In this document: positions 17,661 to 25,898 of the stretch, piece after piece
How positions within the stretch are numbered: position 1 is the stretch's first letter
Layout of the letters: each line of letters opens with the position of its first letter
NCBI GenBank assembly: GCA_006844705.1
Contig: SPJS01000196.1
Coordinates: 18,534 to 82,533, forward strand
Direction: 5' to 3'
Source of the DNA: Methylococcaceae bacterium
Lineage (GTDB): Bacteria; Pseudomonadota; Gammaproteobacteria; Methylococcales; Methylomonadaceae
Length of the DNA: 64,000 nucleotides
Program-made: the position numbers and the translations under genes
The notes under the pieces: model-generated
Database searches by the model: none
Seen by the model: the letters and a program-made list of their open reading frames with translations, nothing else
Told to the model about the DNA's origin: nothing

Positions 17661-19025
17661 TTATGGGTTGGATGCAGAACGAGGGGCAGAATGACGCTTC
17701 GTCCGGCGCTTGCCTCGACGGGCATTGCCAGATGAAGTCATTTGCTTTTGTTCAGCTTCAGATGCATTCTGAAAAGATGTCCACCATTCAGCCAATGAGG
17801 GGTCTGCGCCACCGGCATCGGCTCGTAATAACAAAAAATCATAAGCCGCTCTGAATCGCGGATGCGCTAGCAGACGATAAGGCCGAGCCCCTTTTCTAGA
17901 TTCAAAGCGCGATTGTAATAACCAGACTTCTCGCAACGATTGGGTAATACGTTTCGGAATCGAGGTAACTTTGACTTGTCGGCTTAAAACTGTATTGGCT
18001 GCGTTCTGGTAGGCGACGGAGTCATTTTGTCCCTCTTCTTTCAAGCGTACGACTTCTTGGGTGAAGGGTTCCCATAACAACGCGGCGAACAAAAAGTACG
18101 GTGTGACGGATTTATCTTCAGCCAGTCGATTATCAGAATTTTGTAAGGCTCGAATGAGGAACATGCGAGGAAATTCATGTTCTTCATCAGCCAGAGCTTG
18201 ATCTGTATCGGGAAACAGCATGGCAAATAAATCATAATGCCTCAGCATTTCAAATGTCTGTACACCATAACCAGAGAGAAACAGCTTGAGCGTTTCATCA
18301 AACAGGCGCGCAGGGGGGATACTGGCCAGTAGAGAGGCATTAACCCCAATCGGTTTTGCAGTGTCTTCGTGCAGTGTAAATCCCAATTTGACTGCAAACC
18401 TGACGGCACGCAACATGCGCACTGGATCTTCCCGATAGCGAGTCAATGGATCACCTATCAGGCGAATAAGGCCTGCCTGGTGATCCTGCATGCCGCCAGC
18501 GTAGTCGACGACAGAATAATCCTTTATGTTGTAATACAGTGCATTGACAGTAAAATCACGGCGCCAGACATCTTCTTCCAGAGTGCCAAAAACATTATCC
18601 CTGAGCAGACGTCCTTCGGTATCTGTTTGCTGGTCATCACTTTCTTTTTCTTCCGATCCCCGGAACGTGGCAACCTCAATAATTTCCCGGCCAAAATGGA
18701 CATGGGCAAGCCGGAAGCGCCTGCCAATTAAGCGGCAGTTGCGGAATGTGGCTTTGACTTCTTCCGGACTGGCATTGGTTGCAACATCAAAATCTTTTGG
18801 TTCCCTGCCCAGCAGCAAGTCTCTGACGCAGCCGCCCACCAGGTAGGCATCAAACCCCGCCTTGTTTAATCGATATAAAACCTTGAGTGCATTTTCGCTG
18901 ATTTGAGACCGTGAAATGCAATGTTCTGCGCGCGGGTAGAGGGTGGGTTCTGAGTGCTTGTCTGGTATTTGGTTTGAGAAATTGAAGATTTTCTTTACAA
19001 AATTAATAATAATTATTCCCCGCAT
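17661..19025 (-). CDS. pcnB: Poly(A) polymerase I
   Basis: The 454-residue protein adds 3' poly(A) tails to RNA and so promotes decay. It has the nucleotidyltransferase core AYLVGGCVRDLLLGREPKDFDVATNASPEEV with the catalytic DxD, then RRFRLAHVHFGREIIEVATFRG and the RRDFTVNALYYN motif that distinguish PcnB from CCA-adding enzymes. The C-terminus is very basic (GNARRGKRRTKRHSAPR), as expected for RNA binding. Start chosen at ATG 19025; the N-terminal 20 residues are poorly conserved, so a later start is possible. A MITE-like element begins 37 bases upstream and could displace or supply its promoter. Confidence 0.94.
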   Translation of the reverse strand: MRGIIIINFVKKIFNFSNQIPDKHSEPTLYPRAEHCISRSQISENALKVLYRLNKAGFDAYLVGGCVRDLLLGREPKDFDVATNASPEEVKATFRNCRLIGRRFRLAHVHFGREIIEVATFRGSEEKESDDQQTDTEGRLLRDNVFGTLEEDVWRRDFTVNALYYNIKDYSVVDYAGGMQDHQAGLIRLIGDPLTRYREDPVRMLRAVRFAVKLGFTLHEDTAKPIGVNASLLASIPPARLFDETLKLFLSGYGVQTFEMLRHYDLFAMLFPDTDQALADEEHEFPRMFLIRALQNSDNRLAEDKSVTPYFLFAALLWEPFTQEVVRLKEEGQNDSVAYQNAANTVLSRQVKVTSIPKRITQSLREVWLLQSRFESRKGARPYRLLAHPRFRAAYDFLLLRADAGGADPSLAEWWTSFQNASEAEQKQMTSSGNARRGKRRTKRHSAPRSASNP

Positions 19026-19062
19026 CCGTGGTGAGAGCGTGTAAATTGGTGTTGTTTTTTAT

Positions 19063-19221
19063 CCAGGGGGCTGCCGGATTATGGATCATTCTACTGCGAC
19101 GGTGGGAATACGGCACCTTTTTCCAAGTTTTTTGGTTGTATAGCACAACGAGGTGCTCCAAAAAATGCGCTCGATTCTCCACTTGTCTCGCGACGATCAC
19201 CCTAACCCAACAGATACCTGG
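19063..19221. mobile_element. MITE-like element, copy 2 (about 159 bp)
   Basis: The left end reads CCAGGGGGCTGCCGGATTAT and the right end, reversed, CCAGGTATCTGTTGGGTTA. Both match the ends of copy 1 (7295-7461) with several substitutions. The interiors align over their whole length, including GGAT-ATTCTACTGC near the left end and CGCTCGAT...CTCGCGACG near the right. This copy is more degraded than copy 1. It lies in the pcnB upstream region. No open frame of its own is credible. Confidence 0.65.
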
Positions 19222-19567
19222 ACGAAATTTATGCATGAAGTTGTGATAATCAAATAATGCCTTTGGTAGAGACGTATTTCATTATTAAATCTGGTTATAA
19301 TAACATTAAGCAGACACATTACCCAAGATGTGTAGTTGTCTCACAACGAAGGTAAAGCATTTAGACAGGGTGGGTAGTGTACCAGGCAGCGTTCAATATC
19401 CTGATATATACATTTCCATATTGTGTATAGTAGAATTCAACAAAGCCAGTCAGGAAGCATAAGTGAGGGTGTTTCCTGATCGACCAGAATTATGCGTCGG
19501 TTTGAATACAAACGGATGTCGTAAATTATAACGATTGTTCTATTAATTTACCTTGAGGGGATCAGCT
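19222..19567. other. Intergenic region upstream of the small membrane protein
   Basis: About 345 AT-rich bases without a credible open frame. They contain a TATAAT hexamer at 19296-19301 and a small hairpin (CAGGAA/TTCCTG) near 19450-19480. I could not pair the hexamer with a good -35 element. Nothing here supports a specific RNA gene. Confidence 0.35.
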
Positions 19568-19747
19568 ATGTTTAAAAAAATCATCGACGGCTTTATTGAC
19601 CATCCTTTTTTAACCAGTATTTTTGTCGTAGACTTTTTTATTCTTTTACTCCACACCCCGCCATTTTTCTTTGCTTTGATAATGCTTGCAGGACTGGTTG
19701 GCATGAGTATGTATCTGGGACAAAAACTGGCTTTATTTAATTTGTAA
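19568..19747 (+). CDS. Small membrane protein of unknown function
   Basis: The 59-residue product is almost entirely hydrophobic, with two predicted membrane helices (about residues 14-30 and 31-50) and a short basic N-terminus (MFKKIIDGF). I chose ATG 19568 because GAGGGG lies at proper spacing; an upstream in-frame TTG at 19553 overlaps that site. The stop is one base before the likely TTG start of the RDD gene, so the two are probably translated together. No family recognised. Confidence 0.6.
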   Translation: MFKKIIDGFIDHPFLTSIFVVDFFILLLHTPPFFFALIMLAGLVGMSMYLGQKLALFNL

Positions 19748-19748
19748 G

Positions 19749-20192
19749 TTGCCACAGTCATCAAAGGCGTTGCCTGAAAGCAAGAAGGCAACGCCGGGCC
19801 TGTTCAGGCGGCTTGCTGCAGCTTTTTATGATGCAGTCCTGCTCATTGCTGTCTGGTTTTTCGCGACCGCTCTGCTGCTTCCGTTTAATCAGGGGGAAGC
19901 GTTTACATCGGATCAATATTTCTATCCCGCTTATATTCTGCTGGTCAGTATGCTGTTTTATGTCTGGTTCTGGACCCATGGTGGTCAGACATTGGGGTTG
20001 AAAAGCTGGAAAATGGTGGTTGTCACCAGGGATGGAAAAGCGCTAGGGTGGCGGCAGGCAATAGTACGGTTTATGTGTTCTCTATTGTCCTGGTTTTTTT
20101 TCGGGCTGGGGATTTTATGGAGTGTATTCGATAAGCATCACTGCTGCTGGCATGATTATCTGTCTGGGACGGAAGTCGTGATGCTTGAATGA
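19749..20192 (+). CDS. RDD family membrane protein
   Basis: The 147-residue protein has the RDD-type opening (FRRLAAAFYDAVLLIAVWF, with the Arg and Asp in the first helix) and three to four membrane helices, plus the HGGQTLGLKSWKMVVV segment and a C-terminal WSVFDKHHCCWHDYLSGTEVV resembling the family's W-x-D-xx-K/R-T tail. RDD proteins are small inner-membrane proteins, some implicated in ion transport; the substrate here is unknown. The only plausible start is TTG 19749, directly after the preceding stop codon. A bidirectional terminator follows. Confidence 0.8.
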   Translation: MPQSSKALPESKKATPGLFRRLAAAFYDAVLLIAVWFFATALLLPFNQGEAFTSDQYFYPAYILLVSMLFYVWFWTHGGQTLGLKSWKMVVVTRDGKALGWRQAIVRFMCSLLSWFFFGLGILWSVFDKHHCCWHDYLSGTEVVMLE

Positions 20193-20233
20193 TGGTTTAA
20201 TGATATAAATCAAAAAACCATCATTAAAAAAAT
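20188..20233. terminator. Bidirectional rho-independent terminator
   Basis: Inverted repeats AATGATGGTTT (20188-20198) and AAACCATCATT (20215-20225) form a perfect 11-bp stem, with A-rich and T-rich flanks that give a U-run on the minus strand (ATTTTTTT reading left) and a weaker one on the plus strand. It lies between the convergent RDD gene and the secreted protein gene, where a shared terminator is expected. Confidence 0.7.
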
Positions 20234-20235
20234 TA

Positions 20236-20595
20236 TCAGCGTACGACCTGTTTGCACTTGACTGTCACATTAATCATCTGACAGCTGTATTTACCTTTGT
20301 AATCACCGCCGCATTCCTCACAAACGACTTCGCCCGGATCTACGATGGAGTCACTGGTCCAGCCATAGCCTTCTCCCTGACACATTATTTTAGTGTATTT
20401 ATCAAAGCGGCTGTACCCCTTAAACCCTTCAGGTTTCGGCATGACTTTTTTCATCGCCTTTTCTTTATCAAGACAACCAGGACCGGCTTTTAGATTGCCT
20501 GTTACATCTTTGTAAACCCAATCGTCAACATTAGCTGAAAAACCTAATGCAGGTGTCAGTAAGAGTGCAGTCAACATGATGGTTTTTAGTTTCAT
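20236..20595 (-). CDS. Secreted cysteine-rich protein of unknown function
   Basis: From ATG 20595 the product is 119 residues with a cleavable signal peptide (MKLKTIMLTALLLTPALGFSA). The mature part has six cysteines, including the pair in VVCEECGGDYKGKYSCQM, so periplasmic disulphides are likely. I chose ATG 20595 over a GTG nine bases upstream because AAGGTG precedes it well. I do not recognise the family. The next gene, divergent, also encodes a small secreted protein. Confidence 0.6.
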   Translation of the reverse strand: MKLKTIMLTALLLTPALGFSANVDDWVYKDVTGNLKAGPGCLDKEKAMKKVMPKPEGFKGYSRFDKYTKIMCQGEGYGWTSDSIVDPGEVVCEECGGDYKGKYSCQMINVTVKCKQVVR

Positions 20596-20801
20596 AAAGT
20601 TCACCTTCCATTCACTTTAAATTATTATTCTGTAGCAAAGTTTTGTTTGCTTTCCAATTTACATACATGCAATAGGGAAAATAACATAATCCAGTGGTTT
20701 TGCACAATTCATTGTGAGCTTTCTATATGCCCTGTCATGGTTTCAAGAGGGGCATATTGTTATAATTAACTCTTAACCAACACGCTCTTAAAGGAGTCAA
20801 C

Positions 20802-21191
20802 ATGAAAAAAACAACAATATTGGCGCTAGGCATGGCTTTATCTGCATTTGGTGCTCAGGCCGAGGATGTAAGCTTGGAAGATAATTCAAAAATTGTCGGC
20901 AAATGGCATGTCTATGCAACGGCACCTGCATTACATAAGGAAAAAAGAGCGCAGGATTCAGAATGGAATTTCAAAAAAAATGGTGTTTTGACCATTAGAG
21001 GAAAAGATGTGGTGAGTGGTCGTACCGGTATGATGAATATTGAACTGAAATATACAATTGAAGATGGTGTAATTAAAAGACAAAAGGCACCAGGCAGAGA
21101 AAAATATGAAAGCTGTGCGGTTACTGAACTGGATAGCTCGAAAATGGTATTGAAATGCCAGTTCCTGTACTACTTTCTGGACAAGAAGTAA
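20802..21191 (+). CDS. Secreted lipocalin-like small protein
   Basis: The 129-residue product has a signal peptide (MKKTTILALGMALSAFGAQA) and a mature part of alternating beta strands beginning IVGKWHVYATAP and W-x-F-x-x-NG-x-L-x-IRG. This 'GKW... F..nG.l...' pattern is shared by lipocalin-like periplasmic proteins. Two cysteines (YESCAVTEL and LKCQFLY) could pair. AAGGAG precedes the ATG and TATAAT lies at 20761-20766, a candidate -10. Function unknown; the lipocalin resemblance is a pattern judgement only. Confidence 0.6.
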   Translation: MKKTTILALGMALSAFGAQAEDVSLEDNSKIVGKWHVYATAPALHKEKRAQDSEWNFKKNGVLTIRGKDVVSGRTGMMNIELKYTIEDGVIKRQKAPGREKYESCAVTELDSSKMVLKCQFLYYFLDKK

Positions 21192-21213
21192 GTCTAAGTA
21201 AGCTGTTGAGTCT

Positions 21214-21237
21214 GGACGTTGAGAGAACTCAACGTCC
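21214..21237. terminator. Perfect hairpin between convergent genes
   Basis: GGACGTTGAG, loop AGAA, CTCAACGTCC gives a perfect 10-bp stem with a tetraloop. It lies between the end of the secreted protein gene and the lptG stop codon. The U-run is poor on both sides, so it may stop transcription weakly or stabilise 3' ends. Confidence 0.55.
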
Positions 21238-22304
21238 TACCTTAATTTTCTGATGATCATGATGGCGATGCTGAATACCAGCAAACTGGGCAGTACGGCC
21301 ATCAGCATAGGGTTTAACCCGTAAACAAGCCCCATATATCCGGCAATTCTGTCGAAACTGTTGAAAGCCAGCCCAACCAAAGCACCGATGACGAGTCGAC
21401 TGCTGTTGCCTACCCGTTCTCTGATCCCAATCACAAACGGCGCGGTGATCATCAGCATGACAAAGGTGACGAAGGGGTTAATGATCCGCCCCCAGAACGC
21501 CAGTGCGAAAGTTTGTGTTTTCTGATTATTGTCGCGTAAAAAATTGATGTACATCAGTAGATCATAAAGCGATAAATTGTCGGATTTTACAACCGCGATA
21601 TTCATCAGGTCCGGGTCAATGGACGTATTCCAAACCTGACTCCCACTCCTGTCTGCAGTTATGCGTTCTCTGGCAATGTGAGATTGGAAAATGTCAGTAA
21701 CCTGCCATTGTGATTTATTTTCAAAGCGGGCAGAGCCGAAATGCTTGATATTATCGACGCGGTTTTGATCGTTAACCGAGTAGACATAGATGTCGCCCAG
21801 TACGCCATCATCGTAGATTTTTCTGACATTAATGAATTGGTTGTCTTCACGGAACCACATGCCATATTGCGAGCTCATCACCACATTGTTGTTTTGAGTG
21901 GTGGTTTTTAACACTTGAGCTGCCCGTTCGGCGGAAGGAGCAAGAAACTCTCCAACGGCAATCGAGAAGCCGACCAGTATCAGTCCGGCAAGAATAATGG
22001 TTCTGATCAGCCAAAACAGGGAGAGGCCGGCAGAACGCATGGCCACAATTTCACGGTCGTTGGCCATGTTGCCGACGATGAACAGGCTGCCCAGTAAGGC
22101 GGCATACGGGATAAGCTCGTAAATCAGTCTTGGGGTGGTGAGAAATAAATACCAGAAAATCTCGTGAAGTCCATAATCCCCCTTACCCAGGTCTTTCAGT
22201 TCATCATTAAGCGTGCCCAGATTAAACAAGGTGATCAGAATCAACAAGGCAATCAGCGAGCCTTTAACAATCTCCCTGATCATATATAGAGTAAGGATAT
22301 TCAT
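21237..22304 (-). CDS. lptG: LPS export ABC transporter permease LptG
   Basis: The 355-residue protein belongs to the YjgP/YjgQ permease family. It has an N-terminal helix (MNILTLYMIREIVKGSLIALLILI), six predicted membrane helices with a large periplasmic beta-jellyroll between helices 3 and 4, and the conserved FWGRIINPFVTFVMLMITAPFVIG segment. LptF and LptG form the membrane part of the LptB2FGC transporter that extracts lipopolysaccharide from the inner membrane. It overlaps lptF by four bases (lptF upstream). The assignment to LptG rather than LptF rests on its second position and on the typical LptG start. Confidence 0.92.
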   Translation of the reverse strand: MNILTLYMIREIVKGSLIALLILITLFNLGTLNDELKDLGKGDYGLHEIFWYLFLTTPRLIYELIPYAALLGSLFIVGNMANDREIVAMRSAGLSLFWLIRTIILAGLILVGFSIAVGEFLAPSAERAAQVLKTTTQNNNVVMSSQYGMWFREDNQFINVRKIYDDGVLGDIYVYSVNDQNRVDNIKHFGSARFENKSQWQVTDIFQSHIARERITADRSGSQVWNTSIDPDLMNIAVVKSDNLSLYDLLMYINFLRDNNQKTQTFALAFWGRIINPFVTFVMLMITAPFVIGIRERVGNSSRLVIGALVGLAFNSFDRIAGYMGLVYGLNPMLMAVLPSLLVFSIAIMIIRKLR

Positions 22305-23443
22305 AGCGAACTATTCCCTGAAAATTGCATTTTGATCCAGTGCCAGCCATACAGACGAATGAGTTTGAAAATACCTGTACCAAGCAAGATTAAGTAGATC
22401 CAGACAAACCCCATCCATTCGGGCAGCAGAGTATCTCTTACCAGCCCTTCGTTGATCTTTAAAAGGTTGCCATAGGCAAAGTAAACGATAAACGCGATTA
22501 ACAGATTGCCATACACACCGCTGCGGGGGGAGAGCTTGGCCAGAGGGACAGCCAGAAAGCAAAGACAAAGCATACCCAACGGGGTGGCCAGACGACGTTG
22601 CAGTTCCAGCAGGCGATCAAGTTGGTCACTTAACCACAATTGCTCGCTGGGCATGGATTCCAGATTCAGGCTGACTTTGCGCATTTTCTTTTCCAGTCGA
22701 ACGCCATATTCGGCAAAGGATTCGATAACAAAATCCAGATTTCCCGCATTCCCTTGAGAGCGTTGGCCATTTTCCAGAATCAGGTAAATGCCCGTGTCAC
22801 GTTGTTCCACGCGTCCGGAATCGGCAGTGACAATACCCACGACATCGTTTTTTCGATTTTGCACAAATACATTTTCCAGTTTGCCTGCCGAATTTATGCT
22901 TTCAACGTATAACACCAGATCACCCTGGTTGTATTCATTAAAACGACCGGCTGAAATACCGCTGAGGTTGATGGAGTTCTGGTCATCGTTGGTTACAATT
23001 TGCATTTCTGCTTCGGCCCACGGTGTGGCATACAGGGCAAACCAGCCGCCGAGCAGGGAGAGCGGTAAAATGCATAAAAAAACAGCTTTATAGATCAGTG
23101 CAGAGCCGCCGCCCGCAGAGGCGATAGCAGCCATTTCCTGGTCTCTGTACATGCGGCCGAGCACCATCAAAACGGCAATAAAGACTGTCGCGGGTAGCAG
23201 GGTGGAGATGACGACGACCGTTTTCAGGCCCAGAATCATAAACACGGTTTCCTGGCTGAGCTGACCGTCAATAGCCTGGGCCAGTACACGAATGAATTTC
23301 CGGCTGACGATAATCAGCACCATGACGGATAATACGGAAAAGACAGTTTTGATCAGATCAACAGCAATCATCCTGTCCAGAATAGAGAACCCGCTTGGAT
23401 ATCGCGGGCTGGTCGTAACTTCGGCTGAATCCATGTTCAACAA
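22301..23443 (-). CDS. lptF: LPS export ABC transporter permease LptF
   Basis: The 380-residue YjgP-family protein has the usual six-helix layout with a central periplasmic domain and the LQRRLATPLGMLCLCFLAVPLAKLSPRSG segment typical of LptF. The N-terminus carries about 25 polar residues before the first helix (FSILDRMIAVDLIKTVF), longer than in most LptF proteins; a start at the internal methionine MIAVDL is an alternative. It is divergent from pepA, the gammaproteobacterial arrangement, with about 200 bases between them. Confidence 0.92.
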   Translation of the reverse strand: MLNMDSAEVTTSPRYPSGFSILDRMIAVDLIKTVFSVLSVMVLIIVSRKFIRVLAQAIDGQLSQETVFMILGLKTVVVISTLLPATVFIAVLMVLGRMYRDQEMAAIASAGGGSALIYKAVFLCILPLSLLGGWFALYATPWAEAEMQIVTNDDQNSINLSGISAGRFNEYNQGDLVLYVESINSAGKLENVFVQNRKNDVVGIVTADSGRVEQRDTGIYLILENGQRSQGNAGNLDFVIESFAEYGVRLEKKMRKVSLNLESMPSEQLWLSDQLDRLLELQRRLATPLGMLCLCFLAVPLAKLSPRSGVYGNLLIAFIVYFAYGNLLKINEGLVRDTLLPEWMGFVWIYLILLGTGIFKLIRLYGWHWIKMQFSGNSSL

Positions 23444-23642
23444 ACATCCCCTGCAAACTTATGTATAATGAGGACAGAATTGAATTTTTGTCCAGTGAAC
23501 GCGCTTATTTTCCTGGTCATCATCTGACAGGGATGGTTACTGCAAACACTAAGGGTTTGCCAAAAAACCAGCCGCCATGCAGCATGTCCAGTATTGATTT
23601 CGCAATGTTCTCTGCTTTAACCCTAAATCCGGCCCAATCAAT

Positions 23643-25121
23643 ATGGACTATTCTATAGAAACCCTACCGTTAAACAAACCACAAAACGACTGTTTAATCA
23701 TCGGCATGTTTGAAGAGCTTGAGCCAGCCTCTGCAGCACATACCCCTGATCATCTGATGCAAATTCTAAAAGATGATATTGATAACAAACGTTTTTCAGG
23801 CAAATCAGGCGAGACCTTGACATTAAGTCTCCCGCAAAACGGAACGCTGGAAAATTACGTGATTGCAGGATTGGGTAAACAAGAAAAAGCTGATGGGCAA
23901 AGTTTTCGCAAAACCTTGTCGACAGCGATCAAGGTCGTCAAAGAAAACAAATTCTCATCAGCCACCAGTTTGTTGGCATTGGCGGAACACTCAGGCAATG
24001 ATTGTGAATGGCGGGTAAGACAAACCGTTGAAGTATTCAGTGATCAAATCTATAAATACAGTCTGCAGCCCCCGGAAGAGCCGGAACCTTTGCAGCACAT
24101 CAGTATTGCTGTCACCGTGGATCAGCAAGATGTTGCACAAAAAGGCCTGCAAATGGGTATGGCGATAGCAAATGGCATGCAGCGCACCAAGCGGTTAGGG
24201 GATTTGCCGGGTAACATCTGTACTCCAACGTATCTTGCCGAGCAGGCCATTGAGATTGCAGAGACTCATGAGCAACTGTCGATCAATATTCTGGAAGAAT
24301 CTGATATGGAAGCACTGGGCATGGGGTCTTTTTTAGCCGTGTCGCGCGGTAGCCGCCAGCCTGCCAAATTAATCAATTTAAGTTATCAGGGTGGCGACAG
24401 TGATCAAAAACCAATCGTGTTGGTGGGTAAGGGCTTAACTTTTGATGCAGGCGGTATTTCCTTAAAACCGGGCGCCGGCATGGATGAAATGAAATACGAT
24501 ATGTGCGGCGGGGCAACAGTATTGGGCGTGATGCAGGCCGTCACCGAACTGCAATTGCCGCTGAATGTCATTGGCCTGGTGGCGTCATCTGAAAATCTGC
24601 CGGATGGCGATGCCAATAAACCGGGTGATGTGTTGACCAGTATGTCCGGGTTGACTATCGAAGTATTGAATACCGATGCTGAAGGGCGTTTAATCTTGTG
24701 CGACACGCTGACGTATGCCAAACAATTTGATCCCGATGTGGTGATTGATATGGCGACATTGACCGGCGCGTGTCTGGTTGCGCTTGGCCGGGTGCCCAGT
24801 GGCTTGTTGGGAAATGACGACAAACTGTGCGATGACTTGCTGGATGCAGCTGAAACCAGTTGCGACAAGTTATGGCGCCTGCCTTTATGGGAGGAGTATC
24901 AGGAACAGTTGAAATCCAATTTTGCCGATATGGCGAATATCGGTGGAAGAGATGCCGGAACCATTACGGCGGCCTGTTTTCTGTCACGTTTTGCAGAAGA
25001 TTTTGACTGGGCCCATCTTGATATTGCCGGTACCGCATGGCGCACAGGCCAGAATAAAGGCGCAACCGGCCGTCCAGTGCCGTTAATTATGCAATACCTT
25101 TTAAACAGGGCGAATGCCTGA
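23643..25121 (+). CDS. pepA: Leucyl aminopeptidase (M17)
   Basis: The 492-residue cytosolic aminopeptidase removes N-terminal residues from peptides using two metal ions. The catalytic C-terminal domain shows VGKGLTFDAGGISLKPG with the metal-binding Lys and Asp, YDMCGGATVLG, and the signature NTDAEGRLIL at about residues 342-351. In E. coli the same protein (XerA/CarP) also binds DNA in plasmid recombination and in carAB control; whether this one does is unknown. It is divergent from lptFG and overlaps holC by eight bases, as in other gammaproteobacteria. Confidence 0.96.
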   Translation: MDYSIETLPLNKPQNDCLIIGMFEELEPASAAHTPDHLMQILKDDIDNKRFSGKSGETLTLSLPQNGTLENYVIAGLGKQEKADGQSFRKTLSTAIKVVKENKFSSATSLLALAEHSGNDCEWRVRQTVEVFSDQIYKYSLQPPEEPEPLQHISIAVTVDQQDVAQKGLQMGMAIANGMQRTKRLGDLPGNICTPTYLAEQAIEIAETHEQLSINILEESDMEALGMGSFLAVSRGSRQPAKLINLSYQGGDSDQKPIVLVGKGLTFDAGGISLKPGAGMDEMKYDMCGGATVLGVMQAVTELQLPLNVIGLVASSENLPDGDANKPGDVLTSMSGLTIEVLNTDAEGRLILCDTLTYAKQFDPDVVIDMATLTGACLVALGRVPSGLLGNDDKLCDDLLDAAETSCDKLWRLPLWEEYQEQLKSNFADMANIGGRDAGTITAACFLSRFAEDFDWAHLDIAGTAWRTGQNKGATGRPVPLIMQYLLNRANA

Positions 25122-25542
25122 GGTTACGTTTTATATTCTGAGGAGTGAATCCCAGCAGGCGCGTGAGCAGTTCGCCTGCAAATTGATCGAAAAAGCCTAT
25201 CGCAATGGTCAGTACAGCTTTGTACTGACTGATGCCCCCCCGCAAAGCCAACGCATGGATGATGCGTTATGGGCATTTCGAGCGGGCAGTTTTGTTCCAC
25301 ATGAAATCCTGCAACACAAGGTGCCGGAAATTGAACAGACCTGTTTAATTGGTCATGATGAGATTCCACAGCCCTGGCAAAAGCTGATTGTAAACTTATC
25401 CAGTCAAGCCCCGGTAAACTTTCAGCAGGCCGAGCGAATTATTGAAGTGCTTGATAATAGTGAACAGTGCAAACAACAGGGGCGTCTACGTTATAAACAA
25501 TACCAGCTGGCGTCACTGGACATCACCACACATAAAATATAA
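25114..25542 (+). CDS. holC: DNA polymerase III subunit chi
   Basis: The 142-residue HolC has the family pattern: VTFYILRSESQQAREQFACKLIEKAYR, then FVLTDAPPQSQRMDDALWAFRAGSFVPHEI and AERIIEVLDNSEQCKQQGRLRYKQYQ. Chi links the clamp loader to single-strand binding protein during replication. It overlaps the end of pepA. The common next gene valS is not present; instead a 350-base regulatory region and the nif operon follow, so the nif block is likely an insertion or local rearrangement at this point. Confidence 0.94.
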   Translation: MPEVTFYILRSESQQAREQFACKLIEKAYRNGQYSFVLTDAPPQSQRMDDALWAFRAGSFVPHEILQHKVPEIEQTCLIGHDEIPQPWQKLIVNLSSQAPVNFQQAERIIEVLDNSEQCKQQGRLRYKQYQLASLDITTHKI

Positions 25543-25793
25543 CGATCATTCGTACCAACGGCACGGCCTAACGATCGCTTGCAATTAAATTCAGTCGGTG
25601 TTCATAAGGGAAATTAATGGGACTGGCGGATGCCTGATTGCAGAATAGGGCTCCAAATTAATCTTGCCCGTCTATAGAAATCAGCCGTCTAACTGAAATC
25701 CCTTACTACTTTAATGATCCAGTATCGTGGAAATTGAACGTGTTCATTTGAATTGTCTGTATCAAGTTCAAGACTGTCATCTCCATTCAGAAT
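25543..25793. other. Leader region between holC and the nif control sites
   Basis: No open frame of note. The region is AT-rich and lies upstream of the NifA-type site. A/T-tracts around 25690-25790 could bind IHF to bend DNA between activator and promoter, but I cannot name a specific site with confidence. Confidence 0.3.
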
Positions 25794-25809
25794 TGTAGGG
25801 TTTACTACA
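25794..25809 (+). promoter_or_regulatory. NifA upstream activator site for nifE
   Basis: TGT AGGGTTTACT ACA is a perfect TGT-N10-ACA motif, the established NifA-binding pattern. It lies inside the near-palindrome TTGTAGGGTTTACTACAA. Its centre is about 78 bases before the start expected from the sigma-54 site downstream, within the usual range for NifA sites. Confidence 0.8.
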
Positions 25810-25853
25810 ATCAGAGTTAATAAAAATGCCATTGGTTTCAATAGCTTACTCTG

Positions 25854-25869
25854 TGGCATACAGGTTGCT
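25854..25869 (+). promoter_or_regulatory. Sigma-54 (-24/-12) promoter of the nifENX operon
   Basis: TGGCATACAGGTTGCT matches the sigma-54 consensus TGGCAC-R-N4-TTGCW at all but one informative position, with GG and GC separated by exactly ten bases. Transcription would start near 25880, leaving a leader of about 19 bases with the nifE ribosome-binding site. Together with the NifA site it implies expression under nitrogen limitation. Confidence 0.88.
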
Positions 25870-25898
25870 TGATAACTCGATAAAGAGAGGTGTCAGGC

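Noticed and set aside
19003..19246. Reading frames across the second MITE-like element on both strands
   Set aside because: They are not shared with copy 1 of the element and appear to be chance frames in repeat DNA.
23461..23658. 65-residue plus-strand frame overlapping the pepA start
   Set aside because: It overlaps pepA in another frame and lies in the lptF-pepA promoter region; no family pattern or ribosome-binding site.
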